A DNA stretch of 64,000 nucleotides from Tropicibacter naphthalenivorans. Its GTDB lineage: Bacteria; Pseudomonadota; Alphaproteobacteria; Rhodobacterales; Rhodobacteraceae. Of the stretch, positions 53,978-62,043 are shown piece after piece (position 1 is the first letter of the stretch; each line of letters begins with the position of its first letter). Below the pieces are notes generated by a model. That model saw nothing but the letters and a program-made list of their open reading frames with translations. It was not told where the DNA came from and ran no database searches. The translations under genes were made by a program, and so were the position numbers. The DNA is taken from contig NZ_FWXX01000003.1 in NCBI RefSeq assembly GCF_900176475.1, forward strand, positions 1 through 64,000. Reading direction: 5' to 3'.

Positions 53978-54387
53978 CAGAAGGGTTGCGCCACCACGGC
54001 CCAGAGGATCGCGATGGTGGCAAAGACGCTGACTTCGTTGAAGATGCGCAGCCACAGGTCGCTTTCGGTGAAAATGCCTTGTTGCGCGCGTTTCACCAGC
54101 CGACCGGTCCACAGGTAATGGCCTGCCAGCAGCACGACCAGCGTGACCTTGAGATGCAGCCATGCGGGCCAGCCCAGCCATGTGCCGTACCAGATCCCGG
54201 TGATGATCGCGATGATCCCAAGGCCAAAGGAAAAGCGATACAGACGGTACGTCAAATCGCCGAGCGGCCCGTTTTCACCCAGACGGGCGTGCTCACGCTT
54301 CCAGTAAATGATCGCGCGTGGAACTGCGAAAATAGAGGTCATCCACCCCATGACGCAGAGAATATGTATGATCTTGACCCATGCCAT
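53977..54387 (-). CDS. HemJ/CopD-like membrane protein
   Basis: 136 residues with four hydrophobic segments. The N-terminus (MAWVKIIHILCVMGWM) and FWxxPRL-like FAVPRAIIYWKREH fit the CopD/HemJ family; HemJ oxidises protoporphyrinogen IX, using a conserved His near the N-terminus that is present here. The weaker match elsewhere means it may be a paralogue with another role. The long frame upstream is rejected: it starts in the promoter region of glcD. Confidence 0.72.
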   Translation of the reverse strand: MAWVKIIHILCVMGWMTSIFAVPRAIIYWKREHARLGENGPLGDLTYRLYRFSFGLGIIAIITGIWYGTWLGWPAWLHLKVTLVVLLAGHYLWTGRLVKRAQQGIFTESDLWLRIFNEVSVFATIAILWAVVAQPF

Positions 54388-54514
54388 GCCCGCAGATGGC
54401 CTGAGCGCGGGGGAAAGTGCAAGATGCCGCAGAAATCGCTCTCGTAAAATCTGCGCTTTGGTTATATAACCTGACCAATTATAGCGTTTCCCGTCACGCG
54501 GAAGGAGACCTCGG

Positions 54515-55963
54515 ATGCAAATGCCAGAGCCGAACGGCGCCATCTTGGCGAAAAAGGCGCGGATCGTGGACCGGTTGCAGGCGGTATTGCCCGCAGGCGC
54601 GGTGATCCACGACGAGGCCGAGACGCGCGCCTATGAATGCGACGCGCTGACCGCCTATCGCTGCCCGCCTTTGGCCGCGGTCTTGCCCTCGACGACTCAA
54701 GAGGTGTCGGACGTTTTGCGCATCTGTCATGAAGAAGGCGTGTCGGTGGTGCCGCGCGGCTCTGGCACATCGCTCGCGGGCGGGGCGTTGCCCACGGCGG
54801 ATTCGGTGATCCTTGGGGTGGCGCGGATGAACGCGGTTTTGGAGACCGACTACGACAACCGTTACATCCGCGTGCAGACCGGGCGCACGAACCTGAGCGT
54901 GACCGGCGCGGTCGAGGCGGACGATTTCTTTTACGCGCCGGACCCCTCGTCGCAGCTGGCCTGCGCCATTGCCGGGAACATCGCCATGAACTCTGGCGGG
55001 GCGCATTGCCTGAAGTACGGCGTGACGACGAACAACCTGCTGGGCGTGACCTTGGTGCAGATGGACGGCACCGTGGTCGAGCTGGGCGGCGCCTATATGG
55101 ACGCGGGCGGGATCGACCTCTTGGGCGTGGTCTGCGGCTCCGAAGGGCAGCTGGGCGTGGTGACAGAGGCGACCTTGCGGATCCTGCGCAAGCCCGAAGG
55201 GGCCTTGCCGGTGCTGATCGGGTACGATTCCAACGAGGTCGCGGGGGCTTGTGTGTCGGACATCATCAAGGCGGGCGTCTTGCCCGTGGCGATCGAGTTC
55301 ATGGACGCGCCGTGTATTCGCGCCACCGAGGATTTCGCCAAGGCGGGCTACCCGGATTGCGAGGCGTTGCTGATCATCGAGGTCGAAGGCGCGCCCTGCG
55401 AGATCGAAGAGCAATTGGCCAAGATCAAGGAGATCGCCTTGCGGCACAACCCTGTCGAGCTGCGCGAAGCCCGCGACGCCGATGAGGCCGCGCGCATCTG
55501 GCTGGGCCGCAAGTCGGCCTTTGGCGCGATGGGAAACATCAACGATTACATGTGTCTCGACGGGACAATCCCGGTGACCGAGCTGCCGTATGTGCTGCGC
55601 CGGATTGGCGAGATGTCCAAGGAGTACGGCTTGGAGGTGGCGAATGTGTTCCACGCAGGGGACGGGAACATGCACCCGCTGATCCTGTTCAACGCCAATG
55701 CGCCAGGGCAGCTGGAGCTGTGCGAAGCGTTTGGCGCGGATATTTTGAAGCTGTGCGTCGAGGTGGGCGGTTGCCTGACCGGCGAGCATGGCGTCGGCAT
55801 CGAGAAGCGCGATTTGATGAGCCACCAGTACACGCCCGCCGATCTGGAGGCACAGATGGCGGTGAAGGACGTGTTTGACCCCAAGTGGCTGCTGAACCCG
55901 GCCAAGGTGTTTCCTTTGGGGGCGTCGGACGGGCATCGGGCGGCGGCTTTGGCGGCGGAGTAG
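54515..55963 (+). CDS. glcD: Glycolate oxidase FAD subunit GlcD
   Basis: 482 residues of the FAD_binding_4/FAD-oxidase_C family. VVPRGSGTSLAGGALP is the FAD-binding PP-loop, ALAGNIAMNSGGAHCLKYG the second nucleotide segment, and the C-terminal half has NVFHAGDGNMHPLIL and GGCLTGEHGVGIEKR. It oxidises glycolate (or a similar 2-hydroxyacid) to glyoxylate with GlcE and GlcF. GGAGACC precedes the ATG. First gene of the operon. Confidence 0.95.
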   Translation: MQMPEPNGAILAKKARIVDRLQAVLPAGAVIHDEAETRAYECDALTAYRCPPLAAVLPSTTQEVSDVLRICHEEGVSVVPRGSGTSLAGGALPTADSVILGVARMNAVLETDYDNRYIRVQTGRTNLSVTGAVEADDFFYAPDPSSQLACAIAGNIAMNSGGAHCLKYGVTTNNLLGVTLVQMDGTVVELGGAYMDAGGIDLLGVVCGSEGQLGVVTEATLRILRKPEGALPVLIGYDSNEVAGACVSDIIKAGVLPVAIEFMDAPCIRATEDFAKAGYPDCEALLIIEVEGAPCEIEEQLAKIKEIALRHNPVELREARDADEAARIWLGRKSAFGAMGNINDYMCLDGTIPVTELPYVLRRIGEMSKEYGLEVANVFHAGDGNMHPLILFNANAPGQLELCEAFGADILKLCVEVGGCLTGEHGVGIEKRDLMSHQYTPADLEAQMAVKDVFDPKWLLNPAKVFPLGASDGHRAAALAAE

Positions 55964-55995
55964 CCTCAAAGAAGAAGAGAGGTGGCTAGCCCCGT

Positions 55996-56088
55996 CGCGC
56001 CAGAGGCGCGCTGTGGTCGGATAGAATGGGGGCGTTGCCCCCTCGCCCTGCGGGCTTCACCCCCAGGATATTTGGAAAGAGAAGAAGC
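55996..56088. repeat. Intergenic palindromic repeat upstream of glcE
   Basis: Three hairpins: CGCGCC-AGA-GGCGCG (55996-56010), GGGGGC-GTT-GCCCCC (56028-56042) and GCCC-TGC-GGGC (56045-56055), followed by CACCCCCAGGATATTTGG and AAAGAGAAGAAG just before the glcE ATG. From memory this looks like a repeat found many times in Rhodobacteraceae genomes; here it supplies the ribosome site. Confidence 0.55.
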
Positions 56089-57186
56089 ATGGACGTTTTG
56101 AGACCTGCCAGCGAGGCGGAGATGGCCGAGGCGGTGGCCGGGGCGACGGGGCCTTTGGCAGTGCGGGGCGGCGGGACGCGTGGGCTCTTGGCCGAGGGAG
56201 CCGTGCTGGAGACCGGGGGCTTGTCCGGGATCACGTTGTATGAGCCGGGGGCGTTGACGCTTGTGGCGCAGGCGGGGACGCCGGTGGCGCAGATCGAGGC
56301 GGCGTTGGAGGCCGAGGGGCAGATGCTGGCCTTTGAGCCGATGGACCATCGGGGTGTGCTGGGCTCTGTGGGGGAGCCGACCATTGGCGGCGTGGTGGCG
56401 GCGAATGTATCGGGGCCGCGCAGGGTTGCCCCGTCGGGCGCGTGCCGGGATTGCCTGCTGGGGGTGCGTTTTGTCGACGGCTTAGGGCAGGTCATCAAGA
56501 ACGGCGGGCGGGTGATGAAGAACGTCACCGGCTATGACTTGGTCAAGTTGCAGGCCGGGGCCTATGGCACGCTGGGGGTGTTGACCGAGGTGAGCCTGCG
56601 GGTCGCGCCCAAGCCCGAGGCCAGCGTGACGCTGGTGCTGGAGGGGCTGTCGCTGGGCGACGCGGTGGCGGCCATGTCGCGGGGGCTGACCTCGCCCTAT
56701 CAGGTGACGGGGGCGGCGCATTTCGGCGAGAGGACGTTGCTGCGGATCGAAGGCTTTGAGGGGTCGGTGCGCTATCGTGCCGGGCAGCTGAGCGCGATGT
56801 TTGACGGAGCGCGGATCGAGGAGGACGCCGCGGGCCTGTGGGCGCAGGTGCGGGACGTCAGCGGTTTTGCTGGCCACGATGCGGTTTGGCGGATCAGCAC
56901 AGTGCCGGGGCGTGCCTTGGAGATGGTCCAAGGGCTGGACGTGGACGTGATGCTGGACTGGGGCGGCGGCTTGATCTGGGTGGCGGCGCGGGGCGACGTG
57001 GCGGGTCTGCACGGGACGTTGCAACAAAGGGCCGCGCGCCTTGGCGGACACGCGACCTTGGTCAAGACACCGGACCCGGCGCTGCCGCGTTTCCAGCCGG
57101 AGCCCGCGCCCGTGGCAAGACTAACGCAAGGAATTCGTGCGAAATTTGACCCGAGAGGGATTCTCAACCTCGGGATCATGGGCTGA
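56089..57186 (+). CDS. glcE: Glycolate oxidase subunit GlcE
   Basis: 365 residues from ATG 56089. A second FAD_binding_4 protein: LAVRGGGTRGLLAEG, VGEPTIGGVVAANVSGPRR and GRVMKNVTGYDLVKLQAGAYGT, as in GlcE, smaller than GlcD. It forms the membrane-associated glycolate oxidase with GlcD and GlcF. The ATG overlaps a run of open frame upstream that lies in repeat DNA. Its stop overlaps the next ATG by one base. Confidence 0.93.
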   Translation: MDVLRPASEAEMAEAVAGATGPLAVRGGGTRGLLAEGAVLETGGLSGITLYEPGALTLVAQAGTPVAQIEAALEAEGQMLAFEPMDHRGVLGSVGEPTIGGVVAANVSGPRRVAPSGACRDCLLGVRFVDGLGQVIKNGGRVMKNVTGYDLVKLQAGAYGTLGVLTEVSLRVAPKPEASVTLVLEGLSLGDAVAAMSRGLTSPYQVTGAAHFGERTLLRIEGFEGSVRYRAGQLSAMFDGARIEEDAAGLWAQVRDVSGFAGHDAVWRISTVPGRALEMVQGLDVDVMLDWGGGLIWVAARGDVAGLHGTLQQRAARLGGHATLVKTPDPALPRFQPEPAPVARLTQGIRAKFDPRGILNLGIMG

Positions 57187-57527
57187 TGAACACCACCGCG
57201 CTGATCGCTTTTGCCATCACCTTTGTCGCCGGACCGCTGGTCTGTGCGCTGGTGCTGCGGCTGCCGGCGCGCGTGCCTTTGCTGGCCGGGCTGGCGGCGA
57301 GCGTGGTGGTCGCCATGGGCGCGGCTGTGCGCCTGCAAACCAGCGATGTGACCATGTCACTGGCGGCCATGTGGCTGGCCTGGGTGCTGGCGGTGGCCAT
57401 GGTGGCGCAGGCTTTGCGCCGCCGCGTGTATGGCCAGACCCGCCGCTGGGTGACCGTTCTGGCGCTGCTGGCGACGACTTTGCCGTGGTTCGGGCTGGCC
57501 ACGGCGCGGATGATGACGGGCGCCTGA
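57186..57527 (+). CDS. Small membrane protein inside the glc operon
   Basis: 113 residues with three hydrophobic segments (LIAFAITFVAGPLVCALVL, AAMWLAWVLAVAMVAQAL, VTVLALLATTLPWFGL). No named domain recognised. It overlaps glcE by one base and precedes glcF by 45 bases, so it is part of the operon; a role as a membrane anchor or transporter for the oxidase is possible but unsupported. Confidence 0.72.
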   Translation: MNTTALIAFAITFVAGPLVCALVLRLPARVPLLAGLAASVVVAMGAAVRLQTSDVTMSLAAMWLAWVLAVAMVAQALRRRVYGQTRRWVTVLALLATTLPWFGLATARMMTGA

Positions 57528-57572
57528 CGCCCCCCGGAGGATGGGGCGACAAGACCCCTTGAGGACACCGAT

Positions 57573-58862
57573 ATGCAGACGAAATTTACCCCCGAGCAGC
57601 TGACCGATCCCGGCACGGCGCGCGCCAATGACATCCTGCGGGCCTGCGTGCATTGCGGCTTTTGCACCGCGACCTGCCCCACTTACCAGGTGCTGGGCGA
57701 CGAGCTGGACAGCCCGCGCGGGCGCATCTACCTGATCAAGGACATGCTGGAAAATGAGCGAGTGCCCGACGCCAAGACGGTGCAGCACGTGGACCGCTGC
57801 CTGAGCTGTCTGGCCTGCATGACGACCTGTCCCTCTGGCGTGCACTACATGCACCTCGTCGACCACGCCCGCGCCTATATCGAGGACCGCTATCAGCGGC
57901 CTTGGACGGATCGCGCCTTGCGCTGGGTTCTGGCGCAGGTGCTGCCCTATCCGGGGCGCTTTCGGCTGGCCTTGCTGGCGGCCAAGATCGGGCGTCCGTT
58001 CAGTTTCCTGATGCCCGACGAACGCCTGCGCGCGATGTTGGAGATGGCCCCCAAGACCATCCCCCCGGTGTCGCGCAACGACGATCCGCAGAGCTTTGCG
58101 CCCGCCGCGCCGAGCCGCAAGCGTGTCGCCCTGATGACCGGCTGCGCGCAAAAGGCGCTGAACACCGATATCAACGACGCCACGATTCGTCTGCTGACCC
58201 GTCTGGGCTGCGAGGTTGTGGTGGCCGAGGGGGCGGGCTGTTGCGGCGCGCTGACCCATCACATGGGCAAAGAGACCGAGGCGCATTCCGCCGCCGAACG
58301 CAACATTCGCGCCTGGGCGCGCGAGATGGACGGCGCGGGGCTGGATGCCATCGTGATCAACACTTCGGGCTGCGGCACCACGGTCAAGGACTATGGGCAT
58401 ATGTTCCGCACCACGGATCTGGCGCAAGACGCCGCGCGCGTCGCCGGGATCGCCTGCGACATCTCCGAACTGCTGACCCAGCTGGAGGTCCCGCAGGGCG
58501 CCGCCAAGGGGATCAAGGTCGCCTACCACGCCGCCTGTTCGCTGCAACACGGGCAAAAGGTGAAAACCGCGCCCAAGGAGCTGCTGAAAAAGGTCGGTTT
58601 CGAGGTGGTCGAGCCCGCCGACAGCCACCTGTGCTGCGGCTCTGCCGGGACGTACAACCTGATGCAACCCGAGATTTCCAAGCAGCTCAAGGCGCGTAAG
58701 GTCCAGACGCTCGAGGCGAAGAACCCCGATGTGATCGCCGCCGGGAACATCGGCTGCATGATGCAGATCGGCTCTGGCACCGGGGTGCCCGTGGTGCATT
58801 CGGTCGAGCTGATCGACTGGGCGACCGGCGGGCCGAAACCGCCTGCGCTGGCGGGGGACTAA
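57573..58862 (+). CDS. glcF: Glycolate oxidase iron-sulfur subunit GlcF
   Basis: 429 residues. Two ferredoxin-type clusters, CVHCGFCTATCPTY and CLSCLACMTTCPSG, followed by two CCG domains (AGCCGALTHH; LCCGSAGTYNLM). It carries electrons from GlcDE to quinone. GAGGA lies eight to nine bases before the ATG. Last gene of the glc operon; no glcB or glcC regulator is adjacent. Confidence 0.96.
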   Translation: MQTKFTPEQLTDPGTARANDILRACVHCGFCTATCPTYQVLGDELDSPRGRIYLIKDMLENERVPDAKTVQHVDRCLSCLACMTTCPSGVHYMHLVDHARAYIEDRYQRPWTDRALRWVLAQVLPYPGRFRLALLAAKIGRPFSFLMPDERLRAMLEMAPKTIPPVSRNDDPQSFAPAAPSRKRVALMTGCAQKALNTDINDATIRLLTRLGCEVVVAEGAGCCGALTHHMGKETEAHSAAERNIRAWAREMDGAGLDAIVINTSGCGTTVKDYGHMFRTTDLAQDAARVAGIACDISELLTQLEVPQGAAKGIKVAYHAACSLQHGQKVKTAPKELLKKVGFEVVEPADSHLCCGSAGTYNLMQPEISKQLKARKVQTLEAKNPDVIAAGNIGCMMQIGSGTGVPVVHSVELIDWATGGPKPPALAGD

Positions 58863-58946
58863 GGCTTTTTCACGGCGGGAATCCCTTTTGCCCTAATCAT
58901 GCCTTAATGCTGTCTTAGCTACGATGCGCTGAGGGGGAATTGGATC

Positions 58947-59738
58947 GTGCGCTATCTATTTGCAGTGCTGTTGGCCGTGCTCTGCGCGCCCGCGTGGGCG
59001 CAGGGGCTGTTGTCTTTGAACACGCTCGAGGACGGTCGCAAGTGGGAGGCCGTCGGGCGGCTGGAAATCTCTGGCACCGCCTTTTGCACCGGCGCGCTGA
59101 TCGCGCCCGACACGGTGCTGACCGCGGCGCATTGCCTGTTTGACCCGGCCACCGGCGCGCGCGTTCCCGTGACCGAGATTCAGTTCCTTGCCGGGTGGCG
59201 CAACGGGCGCGCGGCGGCCTATCGGCGCGTGCGCAAAGCGGTCTCGCACCCCGATTACGACTTTCAGGGCGAGATTGGCCCGGCCCGCGTGCGCAACGAT
59301 CTGGCCCTGATCCAGCTGCAACACCCAATCCGCAACGGCACGATCCAGCCTTTTGCCACCCACGCGCGCCCGGAAACCGGCGACGAGGTGGGCGTCGTAT
59401 CCTATGCGCACAACCGCTCCGAAGCGCCATCCTTGCAGGAACTCTGCGAGGTGCTCTCGCGCCAAGAGGGCATGTTGGTCCTATCCTGCGAGGTCGATTT
59501 CGGCGCGTCCGGCTCGCCCGTGTTTACCTTTGACCGCGATGGCGTGCCCAGCATCGTCTCTGTCGTCTCGGCCAAGGCGCAGGCCGGCGGCACCCCTGTC
59601 TCGCTCGCCACCGATCTCGAAGGGCCGCTGTCCGTCTTGCGTATCCTTCTGGGGCAAAAGGAAAATCCCGGCGCGGGTCTGTCCACCATGCCCGCCGGGG
59701 AACGCCGCGACACCGGCGCAAAATTCATCAAACCCTAA
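58947..59738 (+). CDS. Secreted trypsin-like serine protease
   Basis: 263 residues from GTG 58947 with a G-rich ribosome site. A signal peptide (LFAVLLAVLCAPAWAQ) precedes an S1 protease domain with the triad: His in VLTAAHCLFD (about 65), Asp in RNDLALIQL (about 116), Ser in DFGASGSPVFTF (about 190). The GDSGGP motif appears as GASGSPV. Exported to the periplasm or outside; substrate unknown. Ungrouped. Confidence 0.9.
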   Translation: MRYLFAVLLAVLCAPAWAQGLLSLNTLEDGRKWEAVGRLEISGTAFCTGALIAPDTVLTAAHCLFDPATGARVPVTEIQFLAGWRNGRAAAYRRVRKAVSHPDYDFQGEIGPARVRNDLALIQLQHPIRNGTIQPFATHARPETGDEVGVVSYAHNRSEAPSLQELCEVLSRQEGMLVLSCEVDFGASGSPVFTFDRDGVPSIVSVVSAKAQAGGTPVSLATDLEGPLSVLRILLGQKENPGAGLSTMPAGERRDTGAKFIKP

Positions 59739-59742
59739 GCCC

Positions 59743-59771
59743 CTTGAAACCCCGATTTTGCGATCCCAAGT
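59743..59771 (+). promoter_or_regulatory. Sigma-32-like promoter of hsp20
   Basis: CTTG (59743-59746), 18-base spacer, CCCAAGT (59765-59771): four of six fixed bases of the -10 match CYTATNT. It is about 100 bases upstream of hsp20 and overlaps the gap after the protease gene. Confidence 0.4.
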
Positions 59772-59872
59772 AATCTGTACCGGAATGCCTAACACTGGGT
59801 TCCGGCCCAACTCAGACGCCTGTCCCGGATGGGAAGGCGCCGCTTCACAGGATCGCTTTACGGAGGATTCCC

Positions 59873-60346
59873 ATGCGACAGTTTGATTTTGCCCCGCTGT
59901 ACCGTTCGACCGTCGGCTTTGACCAGATCGCCCAGATGCTGGACCGCGTGCTGACCACGGAAAACGCAACGGCAGGCTATCCCCCTTATAACATTGAGAA
60001 AACCGAAGACGACGCCTATCGCATTTCGATTGCCGTCGCCGGGTTTTCCGACACCGATCTGTCGGTCGAGGTCAAGGACGGTGCGCTGGTCGTCTCGGCC
60101 CGCAAAGCCGACGAGGACGAGACCCGCACCTATCTGCATCGCGGCATCGCCACCCGCGCGTTTGAGCGCCGCTTTCAGCTGGCCGACCACGTGCGTGTGA
60201 CCGGCGCTGTCCACGAAGACGGGATGCTGCACATCGACCTGATGCGCGAAATCCCCGAAGCGCTGAAACCGCGTCGGATCGAAATCGCCAAGCCGAACGT
60301 GCAGGCCATCGAAAAGGACGTGGTCGACGCCGAGGCCATTAACTAA
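59873..60346 (+). CDS. Small heat-shock protein Hsp20 (IbpA-like)
   Basis: 157 residues. YNIEKTEDDAYRISIAVAGF and GALVVSARKADED form the alpha-crystallin domain, with FERRFQLADHVRV near the end; the N-terminus (MRQFDFAPLYRSTVGFDQIA) matches the IbpA/HspH class of alphaproteobacteria. It binds unfolding proteins without ATP for later refolding by DnaK. CGGAGGA precedes the ATG. Confidence 0.95.
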   Translation: MRQFDFAPLYRSTVGFDQIAQMLDRVLTTENATAGYPPYNIEKTEDDAYRISIAVAGFSDTDLSVEVKDGALVVSARKADEDETRTYLHRGIATRAFERRFQLADHVRVTGAVHEDGMLHIDLMREIPEALKPRRIEIAKPNVQAIEKDVVDAEAIN

Positions 60347-60366
60347 CCTCTCTCCTCTCCAGACGG

Positions 60367-60396
60367 GGCCCCGGGCGTTTGCCTGGGGCCTTTTTC
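60367..60396 (+). terminator. Rho-independent terminator after hsp20
   Basis: GGCCCCGGGC-GTTT-GCCTGGGGCC (60367-60390, one G-U pair) followed by TTTTTC. About 20 bases past the hsp20 stop. Confidence 0.9.
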
Positions 60397-60427
60397 GTTT
60401 GGATGTTGACTTTGGCGGGGTTCACCC

Positions 60428-61336
60428 ATGCAATACCGCATGGATTGGCGATCGGTGAATTTTGACTGGAACCGCGCGCGGGCCTTCTTGGTGACCGCCG
60501 AAGAGGGGTCTTTGTCCGCCGCCGCGCGTGCCTTGAACATGACGCAGCCGACCTTGGGGCGGCAGGTCTCGGCCCTCGAAGAGGAATTGGGCGTCACCCT
60601 GTTCGAACGGGTCGGGCGCGGGCTGGTCCTGACCCAAGCGGGCACGCAGCTGTTGACCCATATGCGCGCCATGGGCGAAGCCGCCGCCGCCGTGTCGCTG
60701 GTCGCCAGCGGCCAGCAGCAGGACATTGCGGGCCATGTGGCGGTCACCGCCTCCGAGATTTATGCGGGGTGGCTCTTGCCCCCGATCGCCGCGCGCCTCG
60801 CCCAGATCGCGCCGAAGGTCTCGCTAGAGGTCGTCGCCTCCAACGCCGTGCGCGATCTCAAACGGCGCGAAGCCGACATCGCCATTCGCCACGCCCGCCC
60901 CGAGCAGCCCGACCTGATCGGCAAACTGATTGCGCAGGACGCCGCCGCGCTCTTTGCCAGCCCGGAGTACCTCGCCCAGCTTGGCCCTGTCGAGACGCCC
61001 GCAGATCTGCGCAATGCGCGCTTCATCGGGCTAGAGGACACCGGTAACCTGCTGGACGCCCTGACCGGTGCGGGCTTTCCCATCACCATGCAGAACTTTC
61101 CCGTGCTCACGGATTCGCACAGCGTACATTGGGATATGGCGCGCGCTGGCCTTGGCCTTTGCATCGGGCCGAAACGAAAGGGCGCAACAGACCCCGCCCT
61201 GCGCCGCGTCCTGCCGGAGTTTGAGCTGCCCTACCCCGTCTGGCTCGTCGCCCACCGAGAGCTGCGCACCGCCCCGCGCATCCGCCTGCTTTGGGATTTG
61301 CTCGCCGACACGTTGCCCGGTTTGATCACCGGCTAG
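60428..61336 (+). CDS. LysR family transcriptional regulator
   Basis: 302 residues. The N-terminal winged helix (FLVTAEEGSLSAAARALNMT, then QPTLGRQVSALEEELGV) is typical; the rest is a periplasmic-binding-like effector domain. Targets unknown; the nearest divergent or adjacent gene gives no hint. A second ATG four codons in (60440) is also possible. Its stop is shared with the convergent membrane protein gene (CTAG). Confidence 0.93.
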   Translation: MQYRMDWRSVNFDWNRARAFLVTAEEGSLSAAARALNMTQPTLGRQVSALEEELGVTLFERVGRGLVLTQAGTQLLTHMRAMGEAAAAVSLVASGQQQDIAGHVAVTASEIYAGWLLPPIAARLAQIAPKVSLEVVASNAVRDLKRREADIAIRHARPEQPDLIGKLIAQDAAALFASPEYLAQLGPVETPADLRNARFIGLEDTGNLLDALTGAGFPITMQNFPVLTDSHSVHWDMARAGLGLCIGPKRKGATDPALRRVLPEFELPYPVWLVAHRELRTAPRIRLLWDLLADTLPGLITG

Positions 61337-61875
61337 CCATCATCCCGAGGCAGCCAAGACCCCACCCAGGCGGGCCGCCACAACAGACGCTCACGGGGCA
61401 AGGCCGCACCGTATTCCAGCACGACCAAGGTCACCGCAAGGCGATCCATCTGCTGCCACGCCGCCCAGAACATCAATGCAAAGAAGACGCCCCCCACCAG
61501 CCCCGGCAGCAGCACTGCCCCAACCAGCGCGGCCCCGGTCAGCAGAACGGTGGAAATGCACTGCGCCTCTGCCTTGAGACGTGTGGCAAGCAGGCTGGGC
61601 GAGACATCGGCAGGGTCGCGATCCGATGCCACCCCAAACAACCGCCACGCCCAAATCTGCCGCCGCCGCATGGTGTTGATATAGGCGGTCGGCAAACGCT
61701 CGGACTCCAGCAAGTCATTGACAATATTGTCGTCCAGCCATGCCAACCGGATCAAGGCAACCAGCGCAAGCATCGCCAACAGCCCCAGCGACATTTCCAG
61801 CACGACCAAGGCTGCGCCCAGCATCGGCAGGCTGGCAGCCACGAAACATAATGACAGGTTCCAAGGGCGGATCAT
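61333..61875 (-). CDS. Uncharacterised membrane protein
   Basis: 180 residues from ATG 61875, set by AGGAGGT five bases upstream. Hydrophobic segments at about 10-45 and 110-145 and a cytoplasmic-type loop with RMRRRQIWAWRLFG-like basic sequence between. No known domain recognised. No operon partner; convergent with the LysR gene. Confidence 0.72.
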   Translation of the reverse strand: MIRPWNLSLCFVAASLPMLGAALVVLEMSLGLLAMLALVALIRLAWLDDNIVNDLLESERLPTAYINTMRRRQIWAWRLFGVASDRDPADVSPSLLATRLKAEAQCISTVLLTGAALVGAVLLPGLVGGVFFALMFWAAWQQMDRLAVTLVVLEYGAALPRERLLWRPAWVGSWLPRDDG

Positions 61876-61980
61876 CGGCGACCTCCTACGCACCCAACCA
61901 GCCTACCTGCGCAAAAGTTGCCAGAACGTCACCGCACCGCCTCGCTTTCCCGCAAATTGTAGCGAAACGCCCTGCGGGAC

Positions 61981-62043
61981 GGTGGGTGGGGCGATGCTCG
62001 TCAGAGCGAGCGTCCGGCCGTCAGGCCGGCCCCCCCACCTACC
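61981..62043. repeat. Three-way-junction inverted repeat at the end of the VWA gene
   Basis: An outer 11-bp stem (61981-61991 with 62033-62043, one G-T wobble) encloses hairpins GCTCG-TCAGAG-CGAGC (61996-62011) and CCGGCC-GTCA-GGCCGG (62014-62029). The outer stem includes the VWA stop codon (62039-62041), the same plan as the element at the end of dnaJ. Confidence 0.7.
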
